Positions 1 to 6,147 of a stretch of DNA of 8,062 nt are shown here, piece by piece (position 1 is the stretch's first letter; each line of letters begins with the position of its first letter). The notes below the pieces were generated by a model. It was given only the letters and a program-made list of their open reading frames with translations, was not told the DNA's origin and ran no database searches. The position numbers and the translations under genes are program-made. Source of the stretch: Gammaproteobacteria bacterium (GTDB taxonomy: Bacteria > Pseudomonadota > Gammaproteobacteria > Chromatiales > Chromatiaceae); assembly GCA_013041975.1 (NCBI GenBank), contig JABDQZ010000093.1, positions 1 to 8,062 on the forward strand, given 5' to 3'.

Positions 1-1261
1 CAACAAAACAGTTTAGCCCTATAGGCGGTGTTATAAGACAGAATTCCGCCATTTTGACCACGATGATACCAAACCAGATTGAGCATCCAACCGCAGAAAC
101 ACCAAATGCCGAGGCCTCGGCAGTGACATCAGGTCCGCCATTCAATGCAATAACAGCAGGATAAACAACCGGTAATGTCAGCAGCAGCATGCCGATCGCA
201 TCCATAAACATTCCCAGAACAGCATATGCCAGCAGTATTAGCACCAAAATCATCATCGGACTTTGATCCAGGCTGGTTATCCAGTCAGAAAACGCCGAGG
301 GTAAATCAGCAAAACCCAAAAAGCGAACGTAAAGCAGAACACCCCAGATTATCGAAAAGATCATCACGGTAAGTTTGGCTGTTTCCATCAGGGCACCCTT
401 AAGGTCACCGATACTCATACCTTTATAAACAGCCATACAGAGTATGACGAATGCCCCAAGCGAGCCAGCTTCCGTGGGAGTCCCTATGCCACCATAGATA
501 CAGACAACAATGATTCCCACGACAAAGAAAATTGGCAGCGCTCCGGGCAGTGTTTCAAACCGTTCTTTCCAACTGTAACCTCTCGCAGGCGGACCGAAAT
601 CTTTTTTAAAAGTCGCCATTGAAATAACCAGTGCCGCATAGACCAGTGCAGAGAACGCGCCAGGTAAAAAGCCCGCCATCAGTAACGCACCTACATCCTG
701 TTCAACGATAATGGCATAAATCACCAGTATCGCTGAAGGCGGAATCAGTGATGCCAAAGTACCACTGGCAGCCACCACACCTGATGCAAAGCGCTTGTCA
801 TAACCAAGTTTCAACATCTCTGGCACTGCGATGCGGGCAAATACCGCGGATGTCGCCACAGAAGCACCTGAAACAGCTGCAAACCCGGCAGCTGAAAATA
901 CCGTTGCTACCCCCATACCACCGGGTAACCAGCCGACCCAGCGCTTGGCTGCCTCGAATAATGCACGTGTCAGCCCGGCATGATAGGCCAAAAAACCAAT
1001 AAGTATGAATGTAGGTATCAAAGACAGGGCCAGGGTTGATACTTTCGAGTGCGGTATGGTTCCAGCCATCTTAAGCGCTACCATAAAGCCTTTCTCAAAG
1101 CCCATACGCGCTGCAAACACCCATAAGAGTCCCAGAAAGCCGGCGATCGCCGCGGCAAAAGCCACTCTTACGCCTATGACAACCAGCACCAGCATAATAC
1201 CTGTAACCCAGAGTCCAATAGAGACTGAGTCCATCTGTCCCATTGTTTCAAACAAGGTCAC
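1..1261 (-). CDS. dctM: TRAP transporter large permease subunit (DctM family), C-terminus cut by window edge
   Basis: This is the membrane channel subunit of a TRAP transporter, which moves an organic acid into the cytoplasm on an ion (usually Na+) gradient, using solute delivered by DctP. The frame is open for 420 codons to the left edge. Many hydrophobic segments are visible. Family hallmarks are WVGWLPGGMGVATV (about 108-121), SGASVATSAVFARIAVPEM (131-149), ASLIPPSAILVIYA (170-183), GTPTEAGSLGAF (260-271) and EFCLITPPIGLN (406-417). The last normally lies some tens of residues from the C-terminus, so little is missing. I chose the GTG at 1261 because AGGGG lies 7 bases upstream and GTGA overlaps the dctQ stop, a typical translational-coupling arrangement. 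The ATG at 1234 (MDSVSIGLW) resembles common family N-termini but has a poorer ribosome site. The family is certain; the substrate cannot be read from sequence. Confidence 0.95.
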   Translation of the reverse strand, partial: MTLFETMGQMDSVSIGLWVTGIMLVLVVIGVRVAFAAAIAGFLGLLWVFAARMGFEKGFMVALKMAGTIPHSKVSTLALSLIPTFILIGFLAYHAGLTRALFEAAKRWVGWLPGGMGVATVFSAAGFAAVSGASVATSAVFARIAVPEMLKLGYDKRFASGVVAASGTLASLIPPSAILVIYAIIVEQDVGALLMAGFLPGAFSALVYAALVISMATFKKDFGPPARGYSWKERFETLPGALPIFFVVGIIVVCIYGGIGTPTEAGSLGAFVILCMAVYKGMSIGDLKGALMETAKLTVMIFSIIWGVLLYVRFLGFADLPSAFSDWITSLDQSPMMILVLILLAYAVLGMFMDAIGMLLLTLPVVYPAVIALNGGPDVTAEASAFGVSAVGCSIWFGIIVVKMAEFCLITPPIGLNCFV

Positions 1262-1872
1262 TTCTGATCCCCTGTAACAGATTCAGCTTCAGCAGCTGCA
1301 ACTGCAGCTGCATCTTCAATAAGCGGCACAGCCACCGGATTATCACTACCCCGACGTACAGCACGGGCATAGCCCCATATCTGCAACACAAGACGAAGAG
1401 CCAGCACACTCAAGGCAACTGGCACCACAAGTTTTGCTGGCCAGGTCGGTAAATTGATATCAAGGGAAGAATCGCCAATCTCGTAGGCTCTGAGAAAATG
1501 CAGCCAGGAACCGTATATCAAAACCAGGGTGACTCCAAGCATGAGAACAACGGATACCAGTTCAGTAAACCATAGTGCTCTTCCATGAATATGGCCTACC
1601 AACATATCCATACGAATATGACCACCCTGACGCTGCGTATAGGCTATGCCCAAAAATGCAAAGAAAGCCATCGCCTGTTCGACCCAGTCGATATAGCCGG
1701 ATATGGGTAAAGAAAAGAACCATCGGCCAAGGACATTAGCCGTAGCAAGAAAGACAAGTAAAAAAATGACCAGCCCACCAATCAAGGTGAGTAGTGATTC
1801 CAGTCTAAAGTACAACCGATCAAGTTTGCTTAAAATGGTGTTGTCTTCAAGAACAGTATGCGAGCCAGCCAT
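1258..1872 (-). CDS. dctQ: TRAP transporter small permease subunit (DctQ family)
   Basis: This is the small inner-membrane subunit that pairs with DctM in the TRAP complex. The 204-residue protein has the expected four hydrophobic segments, at about 27-49, 63-80, 102-123 and 147-167. The family motif GGHIRMDML (83-91) follows the second segment, and TANVLGRWFF (44-53) ends the first. The C-terminal tail (about 184-204) is rich in Ala and Glu and is longer than in many relatives. It lies between dctP and dctM in the usual P-Q-M order and overlaps dctM by four bases. The ATG at 1872 has only a weak AGAG-type ribosome site and follows the T-tract of an intrinsic terminator by about 15 bases. Its expression should therefore depend on read-through from dctP. 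The next in-frame Met is residue 68, beyond the first membrane segment, so this start is well constrained. Confidence 0.93.
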   Translation of the reverse strand: MAGSHTVLEDNTILSKLDRLYFRLESLLTLIGGLVIFLLVFLATANVLGRWFFSLPISGYIDWVEQAMAFFAFLGIAYTQRQGGHIRMDMLVGHIHGRALWFTELVSVVLMLGVTLVLIYGSWLHFLRAYEIGDSSLDINLPTWPAKLVVPVALSVLALRLVLQIWGYARAVRRGSDNPVAVPLIEDAAAVAAAEAESVTGDQK

Positions 1873-1887
1873 AGTACACTCTGAATG

Positions 1888-1918
1888 AAAAAAACCGCAC
1901 CCGGTTAGAGTGCGGTTT
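1888..1918 (-). terminator. Intrinsic terminator between dctP and dctQ
   Basis: Read on the minus strand, a 9-bp perfect stem (AAACCGCAC pairing with GTGCGGTTT) encloses a 9-base loop and runs directly into seven T residues (1894-1888). This is a textbook Rho-independent terminator for transcripts leaving dctP. On the plus strand the stem is followed by only three T residues, so the minus direction is favoured. It lies about 30 bases after the dctP stop and just before the dctQ start. It probably acts as a partial terminator that sets a high ratio of DctP to DctQM. Confidence 0.85.
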
Positions 1919-1950
1919 CCTGGGTTAACTAAATCTCAACTTTTCCCTTG

Positions 1951-2955
1951 TTACTCGTTGACAAGGGATTGAGTGAATTCAAACAGTGTCTTTGAATCGA
2001 ACTTGGATGCATTCTTTTTGACCCAGTCTTCACGAACTGATGCGGCCAGTTTATTCAATTCTGCAGTCTGCTCTGGTGTGAAGGTAATTTTAGTCAGGCC
2101 TTCATCTTCGACGGCCTTCCAATACTTTCCAGTTGTATTGTTGTCGTAGTTATCTACATAAGCAGCGATAGCTTCATTGACTGAACCCAGCAAGGCTTCT
2201 TTATGTGCTGGCTTCAATGCATTTAAAGCCTCCGTATTCACCACCACAGGACAGTTAGCGGAACCGAGGTTCAGGTTAGTGGATGCCCATTTACCAACCT
2301 TGTAAGTTTTGGTTGCCAGATGAGCGTGAGGTGCAAATGTGGCTGCATCTATAACGCCTGAATCCATGGACTGACGTACTTCAGAAAATGGTACACCGGT
2401 TTTAACAGCGCCGAGCTTGCCCAACACACCCATTATGCCCCCGGGACCACGCACGCGCATACCCTTGAAATCATCAAGTGACTTAATTGCATCGGTTTTA
2501 CTGACGAGGTTGTACTGGGGTAAAGGAGTAGGCATTAACAGAGTCGCATTCCAACGAGCAAGATCCTTTACGACAATCGGGTGTTCATGCACTTTCTGAT
2601 AAATTTCAGCAATCCTGGACAACGAAAGATTTTTAACAAAAGGCAGTTCCGTTACAGTAATAGTAGGGTTTTTGTCCTTGTGGTAGAAAGAACAAAATTG
2701 CGCCATTTCAAATGCACCAAAGGAAATTCCATCCAGGTTTTCTTTTGATTTTGACAGACCACCATAGGAAATTTTAAGTTTGAACTCCCCGTTGGTTTTC
2801 TGCTCAACTAGCTCTGCCAGCTTTTCGACATTCTCAGTAAAAGCACGTCGCTTACCCCATAACGACACATTCCATTCTGTGGCAGCCATGACTTCTCCTG
2901 CACAAAAGCTGCCTATTACTGCACCTGTAATCGCTAATCTGTTTAGTTTTTTCAT
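1951..2955 (-). CDS. dctP: TRAP transporter periplasmic solute-binding protein (DctP family)
   Basis: This is the periplasmic receptor that captures the substrate, typically an organic acid, for DctQM. The 334-residue length fits the family. A signal peptide is clear: MKKLNR, a hydrophobic core (7-22) and probable cleavage after VMA (about residue 24). The mature start, TEWNVSLWGKRRAF, is followed by NLDGISFGAFEMAQF (73-87) and TELPFV (102-107). The segment FKGMRVRGPGG (163-173) contains Arg169, which by family alignment is the arginine that binds the substrate carboxylate. It is followed by GVPFSEVRQSMDSGVIDAA (187-205), the conserved second half of the binding region. The ATG at 2955 has GGAG eight bases upstream. 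It is first in the P-Q-M operon and is separated from dctQ by an intrinsic terminator. The substrate is undetermined; the dctP name denotes the family, not proven dicarboxylate uptake. Confidence 0.95.
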   Translation of the reverse strand: MKKLNRLAITGAVIGSFCAGEVMAATEWNVSLWGKRRAFTENVEKLAELVEQKTNGEFKLKISYGGLSKSKENLDGISFGAFEMAQFCSFYHKDKNPTITVTELPFVKNLSLSRIAEIYQKVHEHPIVVKDLARWNATLLMPTPLPQYNLVSKTDAIKSLDDFKGMRVRGPGGIMGVLGKLGAVKTGVPFSEVRQSMDSGVIDAATFAPHAHLATKTYKVGKWASTNLNLGSANCPVVVNTEALNALKPAHKEALLGSVNEAIAAYVDNYDNNTTGKYWKAVEDEGLTKITFTPEQTAELNKLAASVREDWVKKNASKFDSKTLFEFTQSLVNE

Positions 2956-3004
2956 TAATTACTCTCCGTATCCTCTATATTTTTTATGGTGGCCTGCAGT
3001 AGCC

Positions 3005-3034
3005 ATTCTATTCACGAAAACAAATTAAAGTAAA
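3005..3034 (-). promoter_or_regulatory. dctP: Candidate sigma70 promoter for the TRAP operon
   Basis: On the minus strand, TTTACT (3034-3029) and TAGAAT (3010-3005) are separated by 18 bases. The -10 matches consensus at five of six positions and the -35 at four of six. The predicted start would give a leader of about 40 bases before dctP. No obvious sigma54 -24/-12 element was seen upstream, although some dct operons use one. This is a by-eye call. Confidence 0.4.
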
Positions 3035-3110
3035 CACTAAGGTATTGAACTTAGCATTGGCAGGACTATATAGGAGAGGATTACAGCTGCCCGTTGCCCA
3101 AACAGAATTT

Positions 3111-3170
3111 TAATCCTAAGATTGGCTACAATCAGTATCAGCACTTACCAATAGTCTTGGAATTGGATTA
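3111..3170. repeat. Imperfect inverted repeat at the 3' end of the DUF2490 gene
   Basis: TAATCC (3111-3116) pairs with GGATTA (3165-3170), and ATTGG (3121-3125) pairs with CCAAT (3148-3152). Between these helices lie unpaired bases and a short AAG/CTT match. The right arm includes the TAA stop of the DUF2490 gene. It may form a bulged hairpin that ends or stabilises that transcript. There is no convincing T-tract on the minus strand, so it is not called a terminator. Confidence 0.35.
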
Positions 3171-3845
3171 GTAAAACAAATTAAGCCCAATAACAATCAC
3201 ATCACGATTATGCCATTTATTACCCAGACGAAAATGATTCCAACGATAACCAAGCTTTAATTTCACTCCCTTTTCTGGACGCCAGGCTAGTCCACCTCCC
3301 AGCCAATTTGCTTCAATTCGTTGATGGTTGTTACTGTAGAAAATCTCTTCTTCCAGATATGGCTTTAGCTCCAATTCGGTAAACTGCATTGGAGCTTCCA
3401 AGGTAAACTCTTGACGCAAGCGAATATCATTTTCACGGTAATCGAATTTTCGCCATTCTAGACGTGAACGACTGGTAAGTTTGTAATCATTGAGTTTGGT
3501 TGAAGCAAAAGCTTCCAAAAAAGGGCGATTCTCTTTTAGCCAGTTATTTTGCGGTTTAATTGCAGCGTATCGATAACCTAGACGTAAGCTCCAGATTTTA
3601 TCTAGCTGGTAACCTAGGCTCACACCAGTGTAGCCAAAAAAGTAGTCAGAGTTGTCGTTACGCGAAGCAATATTAGAGCGAGACAGTACAAACCAATCAT
3701 CATTGATCTTAGACTTTAGTAGCAAGTTCCAACTCAATCCGGAATCTCGCGATTCGGCAGATACAGTTAATGGCAAAACAGAAACTGCCAAGATCAATAA
3801 TAAAGATGAACTGATTTTAAGATAAAGCTTATCGAACATAATCAT
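3168..3845 (-). CDS. DUF2490-family outer-membrane beta-barrel protein
   Basis: This is a predicted outer-membrane protein of unknown function. Residues 1-30 form a signal peptide with a hydrophobic core SSLLLILAVSVLPLTV and probable cleavage after VSA. The remainder is a series of amphipathic strands with alternating aromatic and polar residues, many ending in tyrosine or tryptophan girdles, such as LGYRYAAIK, LTSRSRLEWRKFDY and LKLGYRWNHFRLG. It ends in NLFY, with the terminal aromatic residue typical of proteins folded by the BAM machinery. The size (225 residues) and pattern match DUF2490 as I remember it. The start could be Met1 or Met3; neither has a clear Shine-Dalgarno sequence. It lies alone between two inner-membrane transport loci, with 182 and 212 bases of spacer on either side. 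It is therefore probably a separate transcript, and a link to transport is only suggested by position. Confidence 0.75.
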   Translation of the reverse strand: MIMFDKLYLKISSSLLLILAVSVLPLTVSAESRDSGLSWNLLLKSKINDDWFVLSRSNIASRNDNSDYFFGYTGVSLGYQLDKIWSLRLGYRYAAIKPQNNWLKENRPFLEAFASTKLNDYKLTSRSRLEWRKFDYRENDIRLRQEFTLEAPMQFTELELKPYLEEEIFYSNNHQRIEANWLGGGLAWRPEKGVKLKLGYRWNHFRLGNKWHNRDVIVIGLNLFY

Positions 3846-3956
3846 TACAGGAAGTTATCAAAATACATATTGACTGTGTTGCAATGACCGTTTGAATCGA
3901 CTGCTAAAAGCGGAATTACCTGCCTAGAACGAAACCTTTGTTTTTCCCACATGTCA

Positions 3957-4007
3957 TTAGTCAAGGTAGATAGCAATTCAGAGGGCAGTTGCCCGCTCCT
4001 TGATTAA
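3957..4007. repeat. Nested hairpin between the OFA transporter and DUF2490 genes
   Basis: TTAGTCAAGG (3957-3966) pairs with CCTTGATTAA (3998-4007), ten positions with one G-T. Inside the loop, GGGC (3983-3986) pairs with GCCC (3991-3994) around AGTT. It lies about 20 bases past the OFA transporter stop. It could cap the 3' end of that mRNA, but no T-tract follows on either strand, so a classical intrinsic terminator is not supported. Confidence 0.4.
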
Positions 4008-4027
4008 TATAAACTTTCATAAACTGA

Positions 4028-5338
4028 CTACTTATCATGTTCAAAAAGGTGTAGCTGATGAACAAAGCCATGCAAACTGCAAGGTTTATGGGCTTCTTGC
4101 AAATGCGGAGGAAATACAACCACGGTTGCAATAGCGCCTAACAGACAGGCTGATCCACATATTGTAAAAGCTAGCGAAAAATTACCCATATCGCCGAGCA
4201 TACCGCCAAGTATCGGGAACAGAATACCGCCCACACCATAGGACAGAAATATAAAAGGGTAATTATGACCGACAGATTTGTTACCAAATTCATCAGCCGT
4301 TAATGCTGGGAATAATGCGAAGTTACCTCCAAAATTAAACCCGATTAACATGGCTCCCAGGTAAAGCAGATATTCATTGCCAGCCATATAGGTAAATGCC
4401 AATAAAATAACTCCCTGACTAGCCGCCATTAAGGTCACCGAATATTTTCGGCCCAGTTGATCACTGAGCGTTCCCCAGACAATTCGTCCAATCCCATTTG
4501 CCAGACTGAAAAATATGGCCATTGCCGTGCCTGCAATAGCACTGGATTCTAAAAGTGTGTATCCAGAGGCTTGCAATGCCTCCATGGGATACAATTTCAT
4601 TAACCCGATTGACATCAAGCCGCCACCTGCACTGACCGCAAACGTGAAAAAAATCAGATAAAACTGGGGAGTACACAGCATATCCTTCGTTTCGAATTCT
4701 TCACCACCGCCTCCTGCTGCCCGAGCAGGTAGGTGATAGCCCTCGGGTTTCCAATCAGCGGGAGGGAACTTCATCCAGATACTACCGAGTAGGACCAGGC
4801 AGGCATAAGCTAATCCGTAAACTATAAAGGTATTTCCAAGGCCTATGGTATCTAGTAAGTTTCCCCAGTTTCCAGCCAGTTTAACCCACGCCATTGCACC
4901 GAAACCAAACCCGGCAACGGCTAATCCAGTAATCATGCCTTTATGATCGGGAAACCAGCGCATGCCTACTGCAATAGGAACCACATACCCCAAACCAATA
5001 CCCATGCCGCCAATGAAGCCAATGCCCAGTAAAGTCCCCCAAAAATGACTGCCACCCAAAAAGCCAGCTAACAGATAGCCAGCCCCTAAAGTCAGCCCAC
5101 CTATGATGACTAATTTGCGTGGTCCCCAAGATTGCAGCTTACTGCCTGCAAAAACCATAACAATGGCAAAACTAGCTAACCCAACAGCAAACACTATCTG
5201 TGTCTGTAACTTTGTCCAGCCTTGTGACTGTAATTCTGGGGTAAATACTGACCAAGCATATATTGCTCCCAAACAAAGCTGGATCAAAATTGCTCCAAAA
5301 ACCACCCACCAACGGCTTGATATTTTATCGACATCCAT
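4028..5338 (-). CDS. OFA-family (oxalate/formate antiporter-like) MFS transporter
   Basis: This is an inner-membrane major facilitator carrier of the OFA family, whose members move small carboxylates such as oxalate, formate, lactate or pyruvate. The N-terminus RWWVVFGAILIQLCLGAIYAW (9-29) is diagnostic of OFA proteins. Twelve hydrophobic segments are visible in two halves, joined by a hydrophilic loop (about 193-225) containing a GGGGEE stretch. The second-half motif A is GTLSDQLGRKYS (289-300), preceded by Arg285 in NGIGRIVWG. The segment-11 region LSYGVGGILFPILGG (365-379) lacks the lysine that OxlT uses for oxalate, so oxalate is not favoured. The C-terminal tail (412-436) carries six His and one Cys. 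I chose the ATG at 5338 because AAGGA lies seven bases upstream and the 436-residue product begins normally. The longer frame from 5404 would start almost at the predicted transcription start and adds a non-family leader. The exact substrate is unknown. Confidence 0.9.
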   Translation of the reverse strand: MDVDKISSRWWVVFGAILIQLCLGAIYAWSVFTPELQSQGWTKLQTQIVFAVGLASFAIVMVFAGSKLQSWGPRKLVIIGGLTLGAGYLLAGFLGGSHFWGTLLGIGFIGGMGIGLGYVVPIAVGMRWFPDHKGMITGLAVAGFGFGAMAWVKLAGNWGNLLDTIGLGNTFIVYGLAYACLVLLGSIWMKFPPADWKPEGYHLPARAAGGGGEEFETKDMLCTPQFYLIFFTFAVSAGGGLMSIGLMKLYPMEALQASGYTLLESSAIAGTAMAIFFSLANGIGRIVWGTLSDQLGRKYSVTLMAASQGVILLAFTYMAGNEYLLYLGAMLIGFNFGGNFALFPALTADEFGNKSVGHNYPFIFLSYGVGGILFPILGGMLGDMGNFSLAFTICGSACLLGAIATVVVFPPHLQEAHKPCSLHGFVHQLHLFEHDK

Positions 5339-5412
5339 TGCTTTATCCTTGTTAAGAATATTTGAATCGTAATAGCAAAGTAATATACAGAGACAGAAAA
5401 TCACTGTCTCCT

Positions 5413-5443
5413 ATTATAAAAATATCTATCACATAAGTGTCAT
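5413..5443 (-). promoter_or_regulatory. Predicted sigma70 promoter of the OFA transporter
   Basis: On the minus strand, ATGACA (5443-5438, five of six matches to TTGACA) and a perfect TATAAT (5418-5413) are separated by 19 bases, slightly longer than ideal. Transcription would begin near 5406, giving a leader of about 68 bases to the ATG at 5338. This supports that start codon over the upstream ATG at 5404. The long spacer suggests a need for an activator. Confidence 0.55.
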
Positions 5444-5445
5444 AA

Positions 5446-5461
5446 ATGACTCCTAAGTCAT
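5446..5461. promoter_or_regulatory. Inverted-repeat operator candidate upstream of the OFA promoter
   Basis: ATGACT and AGTCAT form a perfect 6-bp dyad around a 4-base spacer. It lies immediately upstream of the predicted -35 of the transporter promoter, a position usual for an activator. It overlaps a short direct repeat of the TAAGT(GT)CATAAA type (about 5434-5464). The regulator is not identified; no regulator gene lies next to it in the window. Confidence 0.4.
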
Positions 5462-5497
5462 AAAATATGGTCTTTTGAATTGCCTCAGGTTAACTTT

Positions 5498-5511
5498 CCG
5501 GCTTATGCCGG
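5498..5511. repeat. Short GC-rich hairpin after the lipoprotein-like gene
   Basis: CCGGC and GCCGG form a 5-bp stem with a TTAT loop, about 35 bases past the stop of the minus-strand gene at 5545-5904. It may mark the 3' end of that transcript and insulate the OFA promoter. No T-tract follows on the minus strand, so termination is only possible, not shown. Confidence 0.35.
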
Positions 5512-5544
5512 TATCTCAGCAGAAGGAGTCAAATAACCAGAGTT

Positions 5545-5904
5545 TTATGGGTATGTGTACTCTTCAAGGCAGATATCTGTACCAACTTGACAATAACAGC
5601 CGGCAAAAGGGGCATCGCCAGGATTTTTTATGAAGGAACGTAACTCCAATTTAGATCCAACAGCAGGTAAAGGAAGGTTCAGAGGGCGAACCATGATGAC
5701 TGCTCGGCTTTTAAGCGTTATTTGTTTCACACCATCTTCAAACCATTCTATGCCTTCAATATTAGCTACACTTCCAGACGGATAGCTAAGCGTTTCATGC
5801 GAAATATTGGGATAATCAGAAATACAACGATTTTGGACATCATCACTTGAACAGCCATTGGTAAATAGTGCTACTGTAACCATTGAAACGAGGTGCTTAT
5901 TCAT
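5545..5904 (-). CDS. Small probable lipoprotein, unrecognised family
   Basis: I do not recognise this 119-residue protein. It begins MNKHLVSMVTVALFTNGCSS: a short charged start, a hydrophobic core and Cys18 followed by SSDD, as in lipoproteins. The lipobox FTNGC is imperfect, since Asn at -2 is unusual. The mature part has no membrane segment and appears to be a small, probably beta-rich globular domain, with ISHETLSYPSGSVANIEGIEWF in the first half. Four further cysteines are present: Cys27, and Cys103, Cys105 and Cys112 near the C-terminus. This allows two disulfides in the periplasm or metal binding. No good Shine-Dalgarno sequence precedes the ATG at 5904, and Met8 is an alternative that would shorten the signal peptide. 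The gene stands alone upstream of the OFA transporter and is separated from it by a hairpin and that gene's own promoter. It is most likely real but of unknown role. Confidence 0.6.
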   Translation of the reverse strand: MNKHLVSMVTVALFTNGCSSDDVQNRCISDYPNISHETLSYPSGSVANIEGIEWFEDGVKQITLKSRAVIMVRPLNLPLPAVGSKLELRSFIKNPGDAPFAGCYCQVGTDICLEEYTYP

Positions 5905-6147
5905 TATTTAGATTTATCGGACCTGTTTTAATCAGTAAGTAACAATATCATATGTTTACCAAGAGTCCGCTTAACACGGTTCCTGTCGTAGGTGGATTCG
6001 CCAGATATGACCGTTTTCTAAAAAAGCAGTCGTTCGGGCTCATTTTTGAATTGGATTATACTCTACGAGGTTATCATCAGACTTGTTGTTACAGTATATT
6101 CCTCAAGTGCCAATGATTAAATAATCAACACAAATTCTGAGATTTTA
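5905..6147. other. Divergent intergenic spacer
   Basis: This 243-base spacer separates the leftward lipoprotein-like gene from the rightward HDOD gene and should hold both promoters. For the HDOD gene a weak plus-strand candidate is TTATCA (6071-6076) and TATATT (6095-6100), 18 bases apart. No convincing promoter was seen for the leftward gene. I found no credible small gene, RNA gene or strong repeat here. Confidence 0.4.

Noticed and set aside
748..1277. Plus-strand open frames opposite dctM (about 84 and 90 codons)
   Set aside because: They lie antisense to a clear DctM coding sequence, have low-complexity Pro/Ser/Thr-rich products with no recognisable domain, and are explained by the codon bias of the real gene.
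4461..5129. Other minus- and plus-strand open frames of about 60-90 codons inside the OFA transporter gene
   Set aside because: They are out-of-frame or antisense shadows of a well-supported transporter, and their Trp/His/Cys-rich products do not look like real proteins.
5339..5404. N-terminal extension of 22 codons on the OFA transporter
   Set aside because: The ATG at 5404 would sit at or next to the predicted transcription start and has no ribosome site, while the ATG at 5338 has AAGGA at ideal spacing and gives a normal family N-terminus.
6020..6052. A-tract, short AGC/GCT pairing and T-tract (about 6020-6052) that resembles a terminator
   Set aside because: Only three base pairs flank the loop before the T-tract, and no gene ends here on either strand.
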